From an uncultured Alistipes sp. (lineage in GTDB: Bacteria; Bacteroidota; Bacteroidia; Bacteroidales; Rikenellaceae), in NCBI GenBank assembly GCA_910584485.1, contig CAJUAV010000006.1, positions 62,001 through 126,000 on the forward strand: a stretch of 64,000 nt of DNA, in the 5' to 3' direction. How positions within the stretch are numbered: the stretch's first letter is position 1; each line of letters opens with the position of its first letter. A program made the translations under genes and the position numbers. Positions 43,232-52,012 of the stretch are shown in pieces. Under the pieces are notes generated by a model. The model saw only the letters and a list, made by a program, of their open reading frames with translations. It was not told the origin of the DNA and searched no databases.

Positions 43232-44572
43232 ATGGGCATCAAACTTCGCTTAACGATCATGAACTTTCTCCAGTTTGCCGTCTGGGGATCCTATCTGGTA
43301 TGTATCGGCAATTTCCTCGGCCGCATCGGGCTGGGCGACTACATCGCGTGGTTCTACGTCGCGCAGGGGGTCGTCTCGATCTTCATGCCGGCCGTGATCG
43401 GCGCCATTGCCGACAAGTTCGTCCAGCCGCAGCGGCTGCTGGGCATTTCGCACCTCGTCGCCGCCGCCTGCATGCTCGTCGCCGTCCGCTACGGCATCGC
43501 TGCGACGGAGGCTGCCGCTGCGCTGACGGCGGGCGGAGCCGAGACGATCGAGGCCGACATCTGGCCGATCTTCCTGCCCTATCTGTTCAGCGTCGCCTTC
43601 TACATGCCGACGCTGGCCCTCTCGAACACGGTGGCCTTCTCGATCCTCGCGCGCAACGGCTTCGACACGGTGAAGGATTTCCCGCCGATCCGCGTCTTCG
43701 GCACGGTGGGCTTCATCGCCGCGATGTGGTTCGTCAATTTCGCGGGCTTCGGGCTGGGGCAGGCCGCCCAGTTCACCTACATGCAGCTCGTCGTATCGGC
43801 CGCCTTCGGCATCGTGCTGGGTCTCTACGCCTTCACGCTGCCGGCCTGTCCGATCAACCGCGCCGCCGCCGCCGAGCGCAAGAGCTTCGCACAGCGTTTC
43901 GGCCTCGACGCCTTCGTCCTCTTCAAGCAGAAGAAGATGGCCCTTTTCTTCATCTTCTCGATGCTGCTGGGCGTCTCGCTGCAGATCACGAACGGTTTCG
44001 CCACCCCCTACATCAATTCCTTCGCCGCGACGTCGCAAAGCTGGTTCGCCGAGAATCCGACGCTGCTCACCTCCCTGTCGCAGGCCTCGGAGGCGCTCTG
44101 CATCCTGCTCATCCCCTTCTTCCTCGGCCGCTTCGGCATCAAGAAGGTGATGCTGATCGCCATGGGGGCCTGGGTCTTCCGCTTCGGCTTCTTCGGCATC
44201 GGCTCGACGGAGAGCGTCGGCGGTCTGGTCGCGCTCGTCGCCTCGATGATCGTCTACGGCGTGGCATTCGATTTCTTCAATGTCTCGGGCGCCCTCTTCG
44301 TCGAACGGGAGGCGAGCCGCGAGTTTCAGGCTTCGGCGCAGGGGCTCTTCATGTTGATGACGAACGGCATCGGTGCCTCGGTCGGCACATGGGTCGCGGG
44401 CAAGGTGGTGAACCACTTTTGCGCCTGGAACGCCGACGGCTTCTTCGTGGCGCGCCCCGACGTGGCGGGCGGCTGGCCCGCCGTGTGGATGATCTTCGCG
44501 GGGTATGCCCTCGCGGTGGCGGTCACCTTCGCGCTGGTCTTCAAATACAGGCACGAACCGGCCCGCGGCTGA
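43232..44572 (+). CDS. nucleoside:H+ symporter (NupG/XapB-like MFS)
   Basis: A 446-residue inner-membrane permease with about 12 hydrophobic segments. The N-terminus MGIKLRLTIMNFLQFAVWG and the PPIRVFGTVGFIAAMW segment are characteristic of the nucleoside:H+ symporter family. It would import nucleosides, which PunA in this window could then cleave. Monocistronic, ending at a weak terminator. Confidence 0.88.
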   Translation: MGIKLRLTIMNFLQFAVWGSYLVCIGNFLGRIGLGDYIAWFYVAQGVVSIFMPAVIGAIADKFVQPQRLLGISHLVAAACMLVAVRYGIAATEAAAALTAGGAETIEADIWPIFLPYLFSVAFYMPTLALSNTVAFSILARNGFDTVKDFPPIRVFGTVGFIAAMWFVNFAGFGLGQAAQFTYMQLVVSAAFGIVLGLYAFTLPACPINRAAAAERKSFAQRFGLDAFVLFKQKKMALFFIFSMLLGVSLQITNGFATPYINSFAATSQSWFAENPTLLTSLSQASEALCILLIPFFLGRFGIKKVMLIAMGAWVFRFGFFGIGSTESVGGLVALVASMIVYGVAFDFFNVSGALFVEREASREFQASAQGLFMLMTNGIGASVGTWVAGKVVNHFCAWNADGFFVARPDVAGGWPAVWMIFAGYALAVAVTFALVFKYRHEPARG

Positions 44573-44591
44573 CGCGGCAGCGGTCGTTACG

Positions 44592-44628
44592 GGAGGGTGC
44601 CGCTTCGAAGGGGTGCCCCTCCTTTTTT
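44592..44628 (+). terminator. probable terminator after the permease
   Basis: An imperfect GGAGGG/CCCTCC stem with a T-run at 44623-44628. Confidence 0.6.
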
Positions 44629-44641
44629 ACAAGGTGTTCGC

Positions 44642-44947
44642 ATGACGGACAATCGGTTGATCGGGGCCGTGGTGCTTCTGCTGGTCGGGATCGGGGTGCT
44701 CTTCTGGTTCGGGAAGGGGGCGTGGCTGATCGCGGGGTATAACATGCTGCCGCGGAAGCGCCGCGCGCGGATCGACCGCCGAAAGTTGTGCCGCACGATG
44801 GCGTGCTTCCTGTTCTATTGTGCCGCGGTGGTGATGATCGACCGTCTCGCAGCGGCGGAGGGAGTCGTGATGAACATCTACCTGCACCTCGGGGCGATCG
44901 TGTTGATCGTCTATGCCAATACGGGCGGACGGTTCGAGAAGCGTTAG
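44642..44947 (+). CDS. DUF3784-type small membrane protein
   Basis: A 101-residue protein with helices at residues ~7-24, ~54-71 and ~80-95. The segment WLIAGYNMLPRKRRARIDRRKLCR between the first two helices fits the DUF3784 family pattern (given here only as a recognised family signature). Function unknown. The start at 44642 places the first helix at the N-terminus. Confidence 0.75.
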   Translation: MTDNRLIGAVVLLLVGIGVLFWFGKGAWLIAGYNMLPRKRRARIDRRKLCRTMACFLFYCAAVVMIDRLAAAEGVVMNIYLHLGAIVLIVYANTGGRFEKR

Positions 44948-44964
44948 GTCGTTTGAGGAGCAGC

Positions 44965-45505
44965 GGGCCTCTCTGCTCGGCTGCGGTCCCAAAATAAATC
45001 GTGCTGCAAGCGCGTGCCGTTCGCCGCCGCCCCACGCGGCGGACGGCAAGTCGCGCGAGGCTGCTCCTGCCCTCCTGCCGCCGTCGGCGAACCGTCGTGT
45101 ATCCGTGAGGCTGCATTCGATGGCGCGACCGTCGGCGGGCCGCAGTTCTTGCGTGTGCTTCGCAAGCTGCGTCCCGAATGGCGCACGGTAGTGCGTGCAG
45201 ATAGCAGCTGCCCCTTGGCGGAGGGCTGCACTCGAGCGAACTCGTCGAAGGTCCCTCCGCTCGGCTGCGGGTCGAACCGATCGATTCGATGGCGCAGCCA
45301 TCGGCGGGCCGCAGCTTCGCCTGGCGAAGGCCCGCATGTCGCGTCCCTTCGCAAGCTGCGCCCCGGGTAAAGTTCATTTCTTCGGATGTGCCTGTCGAGG
45401 TCGATTCGATGGCGTAGCCATCGGCGGACCGAAGCCTCCGCACGTGGAGGTCCGCATTTTGCGTCCGCATCATGCGTGCTCTCCGCAGGCTTCGTCCCGA
45501 AAGGG
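44965..45505 (+). repeat. repeat cluster 11: C, A and B modules in series
   Basis: A class C module at about 45003-45100 (GTGCCGTTCGCCGCCG, GCGGCGGACGGCA, then GTCGGCGAAC) is followed by B remnants near 45120-45180, A at about 45185-45280, B at 45287-45366 (leading hairpin CGATGGC-gca-GCCATCG, 45287-45303), and B at about 45405-45500 with arms CCGAAGCCTCC and GCAGGCTTCG. No gene is supported between 44948 and 45728. Confidence 0.85.
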
Positions 45506-45728
45506 GTTCTCCTTTGTTCTCCGTCCGCAATGTTTAAAACTCCGCCGCAATCCGATCCTCTCCCCGAAACTTTCGCGAGCTTCTTCTTTTCGTCCCGTTC
45601 GGCCGCGAAGACCGTCCGAACGGCCCCTTCCCCGCATTTGCGAAGCGCCGTGCCGCGTTTGGCATCGTATTTGATCTTTCTTCCGACAGCTGCGGATCAG
45701 CAACCGCAGTGAGGTTTCTTCATTTATT

Positions 45729-45810
45729 TAAGTTTGGGTTAGTAGTTTTAGAAGGAGCAACTCCTTCGGAGGCAGCAGGCAGTCGCGAAGACTCCCTGCT
45801 GTTTTTTTTG
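45729..45810 (+). ncRNA. possible small RNA with terminator
   Basis: TAAGTTTG (45729-45736) matches the -7 consensus but lacks a clear -33 box. Behind it are the hairpin AGAAGGAG-caa-CTCCTTC and a second stem CAGCAGG/CCCTGCTG that ends in eight T residues (45802-45809). The short transcript would be about 65 nt. A leftover terminator of a lost gene is the alternative. Confidence 0.35.
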
Positions 45811-45833
45811 CGGCCGGCGGCGTGCGGGGCACG

Positions 45834-45866
45834 AAAAAAAGCCGCCCCGAGGATCGGGACGGCTTG
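45834..45866 (-). terminator. terminator of kduI-kduD
   Basis: On the minus strand AGCCGTCCCG pairs with CGGGGCGGCT, followed by seven T residues. Confidence 0.85.
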
Positions 45867-45889
45867 GCGTATGCGGCGTCGCGCCTCGC

Positions 45890-46684
45890 TTATTTGGGCT
45901 GCTTGCCGATGTAGGCGAGGATACCGCCGTCCACGTAGAGAACGTGGCCGTTGACGAAATCCGAAGCCTCCGAGGCGAGGAAGACGGCGGGACCCATCAG
46001 ATCCTCGGGCGTGCCCCAGCGCGCTGCGGGGGTCTTGGCGACGATGAAGGCGTCGAACGGATGGCGCGAACCGTCGGCCTGACGCTCGCGCAGCGGTGCG
46101 GTCTGCGGCGTGGCGATGTAGCCCGGGCCGATGCCGTTGCACTGGATGTTGTACTCGCCGTACTCCGAAGCGATGTTGCGCGTGAGCATCTTCAGGCCGC
46201 CCTTCGCCGCAGCGTAGGCCGACACGGTCTCGCGACCCAGCTCCGACATCATCGAGCAGATGTTGATGATCTTGCCCTTGCCCTTCTTGATCATCGACGG
46301 AATGACCGCCTTCGATACGATGAAGGGACCGTTGAGGTCGATGTCGATCACCTGGCGGAACTCGGCGGCGGTCATTTCGTGCATCGGGATGCGCTTGATG
46401 ATGCCCGCGTTGTTGACCAGAATGTCGATCGTGCCCACCTCGGCCTCGATCTTGGCCACCATGGCGTTCACCTGCTCCTCGTTGGTCACGTCGCAGACGT
46501 AGCCGTGGGCCTCGATGCCCTTCTCCTTGTAGGCGGCCAGCCCCTTGTCGACCAGCTCCTGCTTGATGTCGTTGAAGACGATCTTGGCGCCTGCGGCGGC
46601 GTAGCTCGTCGCGATGGCGAATCCGATTCCGTAGGAGGCGCCCGTAATCAGCGCGACCTTTCCTTCCAGTGAAAAGTTAACCAT
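45890..46684 (-). CDS. kduD: 2-dehydro-3-deoxy-D-gluconate 5-dehydrogenase (SDR family)
   Basis: NAD(P)-dependent oxidoreductase of the pectin/unsaturated-uronate pathway, acting on the product of KduI. The 264-residue protein has the SDR cofactor loop ITGASYGIG, NNAG near residue 90, the catalytic serine region INICSMMSELG and YAAAK. It lies 73 bases behind kduI in the same transcript. SDR specificity is hard to read, but the partner gene makes KduD the best call. Confidence 0.9.
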   Translation of the reverse strand: MVNFSLEGKVALITGASYGIGFAIATSYAAAGAKIVFNDIKQELVDKGLAAYKEKGIEAHGYVCDVTNEEQVNAMVAKIEAEVGTIDILVNNAGIIKRIPMHEMTAAEFRQVIDIDLNGPFIVSKAVIPSMIKKGKGKIINICSMMSELGRETVSAYAAAKGGLKMLTRNIASEYGEYNIQCNGIGPGYIATPQTAPLRERQADGSRHPFDAFIVAKTPAARWGTPEDLMGPAVFLASEASDFVNGHVLYVDGGILAYIGKQPK

Positions 46685-46757
46685 TGTATGTGTGAATTTG
46701 ACGGTTGTTCGTGTTTCGTTTGTCGTGCGGTGCCCGTGCGTGCGGGCCCTCGGGCGC

Positions 46758-47600
46758 CTATTTCAGATCGGTGATCTTCGAGAAATCCTGGTCGCCGTAG
46801 TCGAGGTTCTCGCCGCCCATGCCCCAGATGAAGGTGTAGTTGTGCGTCGCGGCGGCGCTGTGGATCGACCACTCGGGCGAGAGGACGGCCTGGTCGCCCT
46901 TCATCCAGATGTGGCGCGTCTCGTCGACCTCGCCCATCAGGTGGCATACGGCGTGCTCCTCGGGGACCTCGAAATAGAAATAGGCCTCCATGCGGCGCGA
47001 GTGGACGTGGGCGGGCATCGTGTTCCAGACGCTGCCCGTCGCCAGCTCGGTCATGCCCATCTGCAGCTGGCAGGTGGGGAGTACCTGGTTGACGAGCATC
47101 TTGTTGATGTTGCGCTCGTTCGAGCCTTCGAGCGAACCCATGTGGGCCACGGCGGCCTCCGCCTTGGTCACCTTCTTGTCGGGGTAGGTGCAGTGGGCCG
47201 TCGTCGAGTTGAAGTAGAACTTGGCGGGAGCGGCCGCGTCGAGGCTCTCGAAGGTCACCTCACGGTCGCCGGCGCCGAGGTAGAGCGCCTCCTTGTAGCC
47301 GAGCTCGTAGACGCAGTCGCCGGCCTTGACGATGCCCTTGCCGCCGACGTTGAAGATACCCAGCTCGCGGCGCGTCAGGAAGAAGGGGGCTTTGAGCGGA
47401 TCGATCGCCTCGAGCTTCAGCACCTCGCCGACGGGCATCGCGCCGCCGACGACCATGCGGTCGTACATCGAGTAGACCATGTTGACCTCGTCGGCCGTGA
47501 AGACCTTTTCGATCAGGAAGTCGCGGCGCAGGCGGGCCGTGTCGTAGTGCTTCGCATCTTCGGGATGCGCGGCGTAGCGGATTTCGTAGTTGGTTTTCAT
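46758..47600 (-). CDS. kduI: 5-dehydro-4-deoxy-D-glucuronate isomerase
   Basis: Isomerises 5-keto-4-deoxyuronate to 3-deoxy-D-glycero-2,5-hexodiulosonate. The 280-residue cupin protein has the family opening MKTNYEIRYAAHPEDAKHYD and the metal-binding HVHSRRMEAYFYFE segment. First gene of the kduI-kduD unit, with a perfect promoter upstream. Confidence 0.96.
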   Translation of the reverse strand: MKTNYEIRYAAHPEDAKHYDTARLRRDFLIEKVFTADEVNMVYSMYDRMVVGGAMPVGEVLKLEAIDPLKAPFFLTRRELGIFNVGGKGIVKAGDCVYELGYKEALYLGAGDREVTFESLDAAAPAKFYFNSTTAHCTYPDKKVTKAEAAVAHMGSLEGSNERNINKMLVNQVLPTCQLQMGMTELATGSVWNTMPAHVHSRRMEAYFYFEVPEEHAVCHLMGEVDETRHIWMKGDQAVLSPEWSIHSAAATHNYTFIWGMGGENLDYGDQDFSKITDLK

Positions 47601-47640
47601 CGTTCTATAAGATTTGAGATATGTGCGGAATTGATCCTAA

Positions 47641-47671
47641 CAAAGTTACGCAAAGGTTTCGGATTTGCAAA
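47641..47671 (-). promoter_or_regulatory. consensus promoter of kduI-kduD
   Basis: Minus-strand TTTG (47671-47668), a 19-nt spacer and TAACTTTG (47648-47641), 40 bases before kduI. Confidence 0.85.
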
Positions 47672-47730
47672 ACTTTCGGCGGCAATTTCTTGCGCGGCGC
47701 GCGCGTGTCTCTCTTTCGGCGGCTGGCGCC

Positions 47731-48402
47731 TCACCGCAGCGAGTTCATGCGGATCGAGGCCTTCACGAGGGCGCAGGCGCGGATGCGGCTCACGGCCACC
47801 TCCTTGTCGGCGTGGTGGGGGTTCTGGCTGACGAGGCGCACGTACCCCTCGCGCTCCGATTTCTGGATGTATTTCACCGTGACGTACTCTTCGCCGTCGA
47901 GGTCGATCGAGAGCAGGTACATGTCGCCCCAGAAGATGTCTTCGAGGTGCTGCAGCTGCTTGTACAGGACGATGTCGCCGCTTTTCAGGAGCGGATACAT
48001 CGAGTCGCCCACGATGTAGATCGCCCCGTCGCATTTCGGGAGGTTCGGAATGTGGATGTAGTTGATCGGCTTGAGCTCCTCCTGCCGCGTGAAGAGGGGC
48101 ACCAGCCCCGCCGTCCCCTCGATCGAGTAGAGGGGCACGCTCTGCATCGGCAGCGAGGCGTCCGTGCGGTGCATGAAGGCCTGCAGGTCGGGCTCGGCGT
48201 TGAACATCGGCCCGCGGCCCTCTTCGAGCCACTCGGGGTTGACGTTCAAATCCTGAACCAGGATGTTGCGGTTGCGGGTCGAGAGCCCCGCCTTGCCCGT
48301 TTCGATCATCGAAAGGGCCGCTTTGCCGATGCCAAGTCGCTGTGCGAGCTGCTCTTGCGTCATGCCGAGCTGCTTGCGTATCGATTTCACCCGTTCGTTC
48401 AT
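47731..48402 (-). CDS. XRE/S24 phage-type repressor
   Basis: A 223-residue LexA/CI-like regulator. Residues ~4-60 form the helix-turn-helix (TQEQLAQRLGIGKAALSMIE). The S24 peptidase-like domain follows, with catalytic serine S134 in VGDSMYPLLKSGD and lysine K177 in YVTVKYI, so the serine-lysine dyad is intact. It is divergent from a small ORF and a terminase gene, with two palindromes between, and looks like the control gene of a phage remnant. Confidence 0.88.
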   Translation of the reverse strand: MNERVKSIRKQLGMTQEQLAQRLGIGKAALSMIETGKAGLSTRNRNILVQDLNVNPEWLEEGRGPMFNAEPDLQAFMHRTDASLPMQSVPLYSIEGTAGLVPLFTRQEELKPINYIHIPNLPKCDGAIYIVGDSMYPLLKSGDIVLYKQLQHLEDIFWGDMYLLSIDLDGEEYVTVKYIQKSEREGYVRLVSQNPHHADKEVAVSRIRACALVKASIRMNSLR

Positions 48403-48454
48403 AGGTCGGCTATTGGAAAAATTGATATGAAAAATAGAACTTTTGCAGGATAAA

Positions 48455-48489
48455 ATTCAATTATTGAATATATCTTTGCAGCTGCAAAG
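48455..48489. promoter_or_regulatory. two palindromic operators overlapping a promoter
   Basis: ATTCAAT-T-ATTGAAT (48455-48469) and CTTTGCAGCTGCAAAG (48474-48489) are both perfect palindromes. The -7 box TATCTTTG (48471-48478) lies between and inside them. They sit between the divergent repressor and small ORF, so they are the likely repressor sites. Confidence 0.7.
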
Positions 48490-48544
48490 TTAAACAATTT
48501 ATTTCGGATAATCCGGTTTTTCTGCCCAAAAAATCTCGTTTTCA

Positions 48545-48832
48545 ATGATCTATTCCGTTTCTGACGCCTTGTACGAAGAGACCGGGCGGCGACTGGTGGA
48601 GCAAATTGCGGACCGCGGCTACTTTTCGGGGGCGGTCGCCTTCGCCTTCGAGGGGATGGAGTGCCGGCTGGTGACCTCGTGTTTCGTGCGCCGCCGCCGC
48701 CTCGTGCTTCCCGAGGGGGCGACGGAGCCCGTGTCGGATCTGGTGCCCGTCTGGTGGGAGTTCCACACGGCGGATGCCGAGGCCGAACGGCTCAACGACT
48801 TCTCCTTCGCGTCGCTCCGCGCCCGCCTCTGA
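48545..48832 (+). CDS. small protein upstream of terminase, unknown
   Basis: A 95-residue soluble protein (MIYSVSDALYEETGRRLVEQ). I do not recognise a domain. The second half (CRLVTSCFVRRRRLVLPEG) looks like beta strands. It is transcribed toward the terminase from the repressor-controlled promoter and lies between repressor and terminase, the place where phage early or packaging accessory genes occur. Confidence 0.65.
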   Translation: MIYSVSDALYEETGRRLVEQIADRGYFSGAVAFAFEGMECRLVTSCFVRRRRLVLPEGATEPVSDLVPVWWEFHTADAEAERLNDFSFASLRARL

Positions 48833-48995
48833 CGCGGCGCACCGGATTCGGACACTCCTTTCCGCGGGGTGCGGCGACACCCTCCGAATCCGTCTCTTCG
48901 TCCGATTCCGCCCGCCGCGTCGCCGCGCAAGGGAATCGGCTGCGGGTCCGTCCTTCGGGGCGGGCCCCTTTCTTGAACCTCTTTTTTCCGATGCC

Positions 48996-50405
48996 ATGCA
49001 ACCTGCCTTCGCCGACTTCGCCCGTGCGGTCTACCCGTTTCTGGAGCTGCAACCCTTTCACCGAACCTATTACGGGCTGCTGGAGGCCTTCGCCGAGGGG
49101 CGCATCCGCCGCCTGATCGTCACCATGCCGCCGCAGCACGGCAAGAGCGTCGGGGCTACGACGCTGCTGCCCGCCTACCTGCTGGGGCTCGACCCCGACT
49201 GTCGCGTGGCGATCGCCTCCTACTCGGGGATGCTCGCCTCGAAGTTCAACCGCCGCGTGCAGCGCATCATCGAGTCGCGCGAGTACGGCGAACTCTTTCC
49301 CGAAACAACCATCAAGCGCGGCACGAAGCCCGCGGGATATATCCGCACGGCCGACGAGGCGGAGATCATCGGCCGCCGCGGTTCGATTCTCTCGGTGGGG
49401 CGCGAGGGGTCGCTCACGGGCAACCGCGTCGACTGCTTCATCCTCGACGACCTCTACAAGGATGCCATGGAGGCCCATTCGCCCCTGATTCGCGAGAATT
49501 GCTGGGAGTGGTATACCTCGGTCGTGCGCACGCGCATGCACAACCGTTCGCGCGAACTGATCGTCTTCACGCGCTGGCACGAGGAGGACCTGATCGGACG
49601 GCTGCGGCAGCGCGAACCCTGCGTCGAGCTGACCTCGTGGGCGCAGCTCGATGCGCTCTCGGCCGATACGTGGCTGCACCTGAATTTCGAGGCGCTCAAG
49701 GAGTCGCCGCCGACCGAACTCGACCCGCGGGGGGCGGGCGAGGCGCTTTGGGTGCAGCAGCAGGGGGCTGCGCTGTTAGGCGGCAAGCGGCGGCTCGATC
49801 CGTTGCAGTTCGAGGCGATGTACCAGGGGCACCCCTCGTCGGCGCACGGGCTGCTGTACGGGGGCGGCTTCGGGGAGTACGAGCGGCTGCCGCACGAAAT
49901 CGTTCGGCGGGCGGCCTATGTCGACACGGCCGACACGGGGGACGATTACCTGTGTGCGCTGGCCTATGCGGTGGATGCGGACGGGGGGATCTGCATCATC
50001 GATGCGGTCTACTCGCGCGAGGCGATGGAGGTGACCGAAGGGGAGGTGGCGGCGATGCTGGAGCGCTCCGACGTGCGGCAAGCGGCGATCGAGAGCAACA
50101 ACGGCGGGCGCGGCTTCGCACGGGCCGTACAGCGGCTCGCGCCTGCGGTGCGGGTGGAGTGGTTTCACCAGAGCGGCAACAAGGAGGCGCGCATCCTCTC
50201 GAATGCCGCCACGGTGCAGCACCTCGTCCGCTTTCCGCGGGGGTGGCAGCAGCGGTGGCCCGAGCTCTGCGCGCATCTGACGACCTATCGGCGGCGGTTT
50301 CGGGCGAACCGCTGGCACGATGCGGCCGACGTGCTGACGGGCATCGTCGAACGCGAGGCGACCGATCCGAAACAGCGCCGCGTGCGCGGGGTGCGGTTTT
50401 TATAG
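48996..50405 (+). CDS. phage terminase large subunit, orphan
   Basis: A 469-residue DNA-packaging ATPase/nuclease. Walker A is MPPQHGKSVGAT near residue 44, a Walker B-like DCFILDDLYKD is near 150, and the RNase H-like nuclease begins at YVDTADTGDDYLC near 310. The start at 48996 is the second of two nearby ATGs. Length is normal and no frameshift is seen, yet no portal, capsid or tail gene follows; the next 500 bases are host repeats. Confidence 0.88.
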   Translation: MQPAFADFARAVYPFLELQPFHRTYYGLLEAFAEGRIRRLIVTMPPQHGKSVGATTLLPAYLLGLDPDCRVAIASYSGMLASKFNRRVQRIIESREYGELFPETTIKRGTKPAGYIRTADEAEIIGRRGSILSVGREGSLTGNRVDCFILDDLYKDAMEAHSPLIRENCWEWYTSVVRTRMHNRSRELIVFTRWHEEDLIGRLRQREPCVELTSWAQLDALSADTWLHLNFEALKESPPTELDPRGAGEALWVQQQGAALLGGKRRLDPLQFEAMYQGHPSSAHGLLYGGGFGEYERLPHEIVRRAAYVDTADTGDDYLCALAYAVDADGGICIIDAVYSREAMEVTEGEVAAMLERSDVRQAAIESNNGGRGFARAVQRLAPAVRVEWFHQSGNKEARILSNAATVQHLVRFPRGWQQRWPELCAHLTTYRRRFRANRWHDAADVLTGIVEREATDPKQRRVRGVRFL

Positions 50406-50419
50406 GGGGGCAGGGAAAA

Positions 50420-50885
50420 TCGCGCGGTAAGCGCGGCAGCCCGCAGCCGCCCCCTGGCGGAGGGCTGCTTCTCGCGTGTGCTCGCAGCAGGCTCCTCCGC
50501 TCGGCTGCGGGTTAGTTGCGAAGGAGGACGATGGCGCAGCCATCGGCGGGCTGAAGCCTCCCCGCGCGGAGGCCCGCAGCTCCTTATCGTCGCAGGCGCT
50601 CCTCCGCAGGCTTTGACCCGAGTGGAAGATCGCGTTGCAAACGCGGAGGCCCGCAGCTCCTTATCGTCGCAGGTGCTCCTCCGCAGGCTTCGACCCGAGT
50701 GGAAGATCACGCAGCAAGCGCGGCGGCCCGCAGCTTCCTATCGTCGCAGGCGCTCCTCCGCAGGCTTCGCCCCGAGTGGAAGATCGCGCTGTAAGTGCGG
50801 CAGCCCGCAGCCGCCCCAGGGCGGTGGGCTGCAGCTCGCCGTAAAGCTCGATGCTGCCTTCGCTCGGCTGCGGGCTTGCTGCGAC
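50420..50885 (+). repeat. repeat cluster 12: A-B-B-B-A array
   Basis: Class A at about 50432-50517, three B copies at about 50527-50610, 50632-50700 and 50705-50775, and a final A at about 50787-50875. The B copies share GCAGCTCCTTATCGTCGCAG and are much more alike than copies from other clusters, which points to local duplication. No gene lies between 50406 and 50963. Confidence 0.9.
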
Positions 50886-50963
50886 GGCCTTCGATTCCGC
50901 GGTCGCCTGTCCTGCCGATCCCGACCCGCGAAAAAGGGCGGTCGGCAAGCACGGGCCCTTCGG

Positions 50964-51989
50964 TCAAAGAAGCTCTTCGAGCCGTGCCACGGGGGCGATG
51001 TCGAGCGAGGCGAATTCGCCCTTCAGGTAGCGGTGGTACCCCGCCATGGCGATCATGGCGGCGTTGTCGGTCGTGAATTTCAGTTCGGGGAGGAAGGTGC
51101 GCCAGCCGCGCTTGCGCCCCTCGGCGGCGATGGCGTTGCGCAGGCCCGAGTTGGCCGAGACACCGCCTGCGATGGCGATGTCGCGGATGCCCGTTTCGCG
51201 CGCGGCGCGGACGAGCTGTTTGAGCAGGATTTCGATGATCGTCGTCTGGAGCGAGGCGCAGAGGTCGGCCTTGTGCCGTTCGATGAAATCGGGTTCGGCG
51301 GCGACGGCATCGCGCAGCGTGTAGAGGAACGAGGTCTTGAGCCCCGAGAAGGAGTAGTCGAACCCCTCGACGCGCGGATGGGCGAAGCGGAACGCCTGCG
51401 GATCCCCTTCGGCGGCCAGTCGGTCGATCACGGGGCCGCCCGGGTAGGGGAGCCCCATCACCTTGGCGCATTTGTCGAAGGCTTCGCCTGCGGCGTCGTC
51501 GATCGTCGTGCCGAGGATCTCCATCGAGGCGGGCGAGTCGACGCGCACGATCTGCGTGTGTCCGCCGCTCACGAGCAGGCAGAGGAAGGGGAATTCGGGG
51601 TGGGGCAGCGTGCGGTCGGGCAGGTCGATCAGGTGCGAGAGGATGTGCCCCTGCAGGTGGTTGACCTCAACCATCGGGATGCGCTGCGCGAGCGAGAGCC
51701 CCTTGGCGAAAGAGACCCCCACGAGCAGCGACCCGACGAGTCCGGGGCCGCGCGTGAAGGCGATCGCGTCGATCTGATCGACGCCGATGCCCGCCTCCTT
51801 GAGGGCCGTATCGACGACGGGGACGATGTTCTGCTGGTGGGCGCGCGAAGCCAGCTCGGGGATCACGCCGCCGTATTTGACGTGTACGGCCTGCGAGGCG
51901 ATGACGTTCGAGAGCAGCACGTTGTTGCGCAGCACGGCCGCCGAGGTGTCGTCGCACGAAGATTCGATGCCTAAAATGGTAATGTCCAT
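50964..51989 (-). CDS. tsaD: tRNA N6-threonylcarbamoyladenosine transferase
   Basis: Universal tRNA t6A modification enzyme, 341 residues. The N-terminus ITILGIESSCDDTSAAV and the metal-binding PELASRAHQQN are diagnostic, as is LVSGGHTQIV. It is divergent from proS. Confidence 0.97.
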   Translation of the reverse strand: MDITILGIESSCDDTSAAVLRNNVLLSNVIASQAVHVKYGGVIPELASRAHQQNIVPVVDTALKEAGIGVDQIDAIAFTRGPGLVGSLLVGVSFAKGLSLAQRIPMVEVNHLQGHILSHLIDLPDRTLPHPEFPFLCLLVSGGHTQIVRVDSPASMEILGTTIDDAAGEAFDKCAKVMGLPYPGGPVIDRLAAEGDPQAFRFAHPRVEGFDYSFSGLKTSFLYTLRDAVAAEPDFIERHKADLCASLQTTIIEILLKQLVRAARETGIRDIAIAGGVSANSGLRNAIAAEGRKRGWRTFLPELKFTTDNAAMIAMAGYHRYLKGEFASLDIAPVARLEELL

Positions 51990-51993
51990 AGGA

Positions 51994-52001
51994 CAAAGGT
52001 A
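51994..52001 (-). promoter_or_regulatory. -7 box directly before tsaD
   Basis: Minus-strand TACCTTTG ends 4 bases before the ATG; the mRNA may begin at or next to the start codon. Confidence 0.55.
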
Positions 52002-52012
52002 GCAACTCCGAG

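Noticed and set aside
45890..46684. Calling the SDR gene a generic gluconate 5-dehydrogenase
   Set aside because: Sequence alone fits, but the adjacent kduI in the same transcript makes KduD the better assignment.
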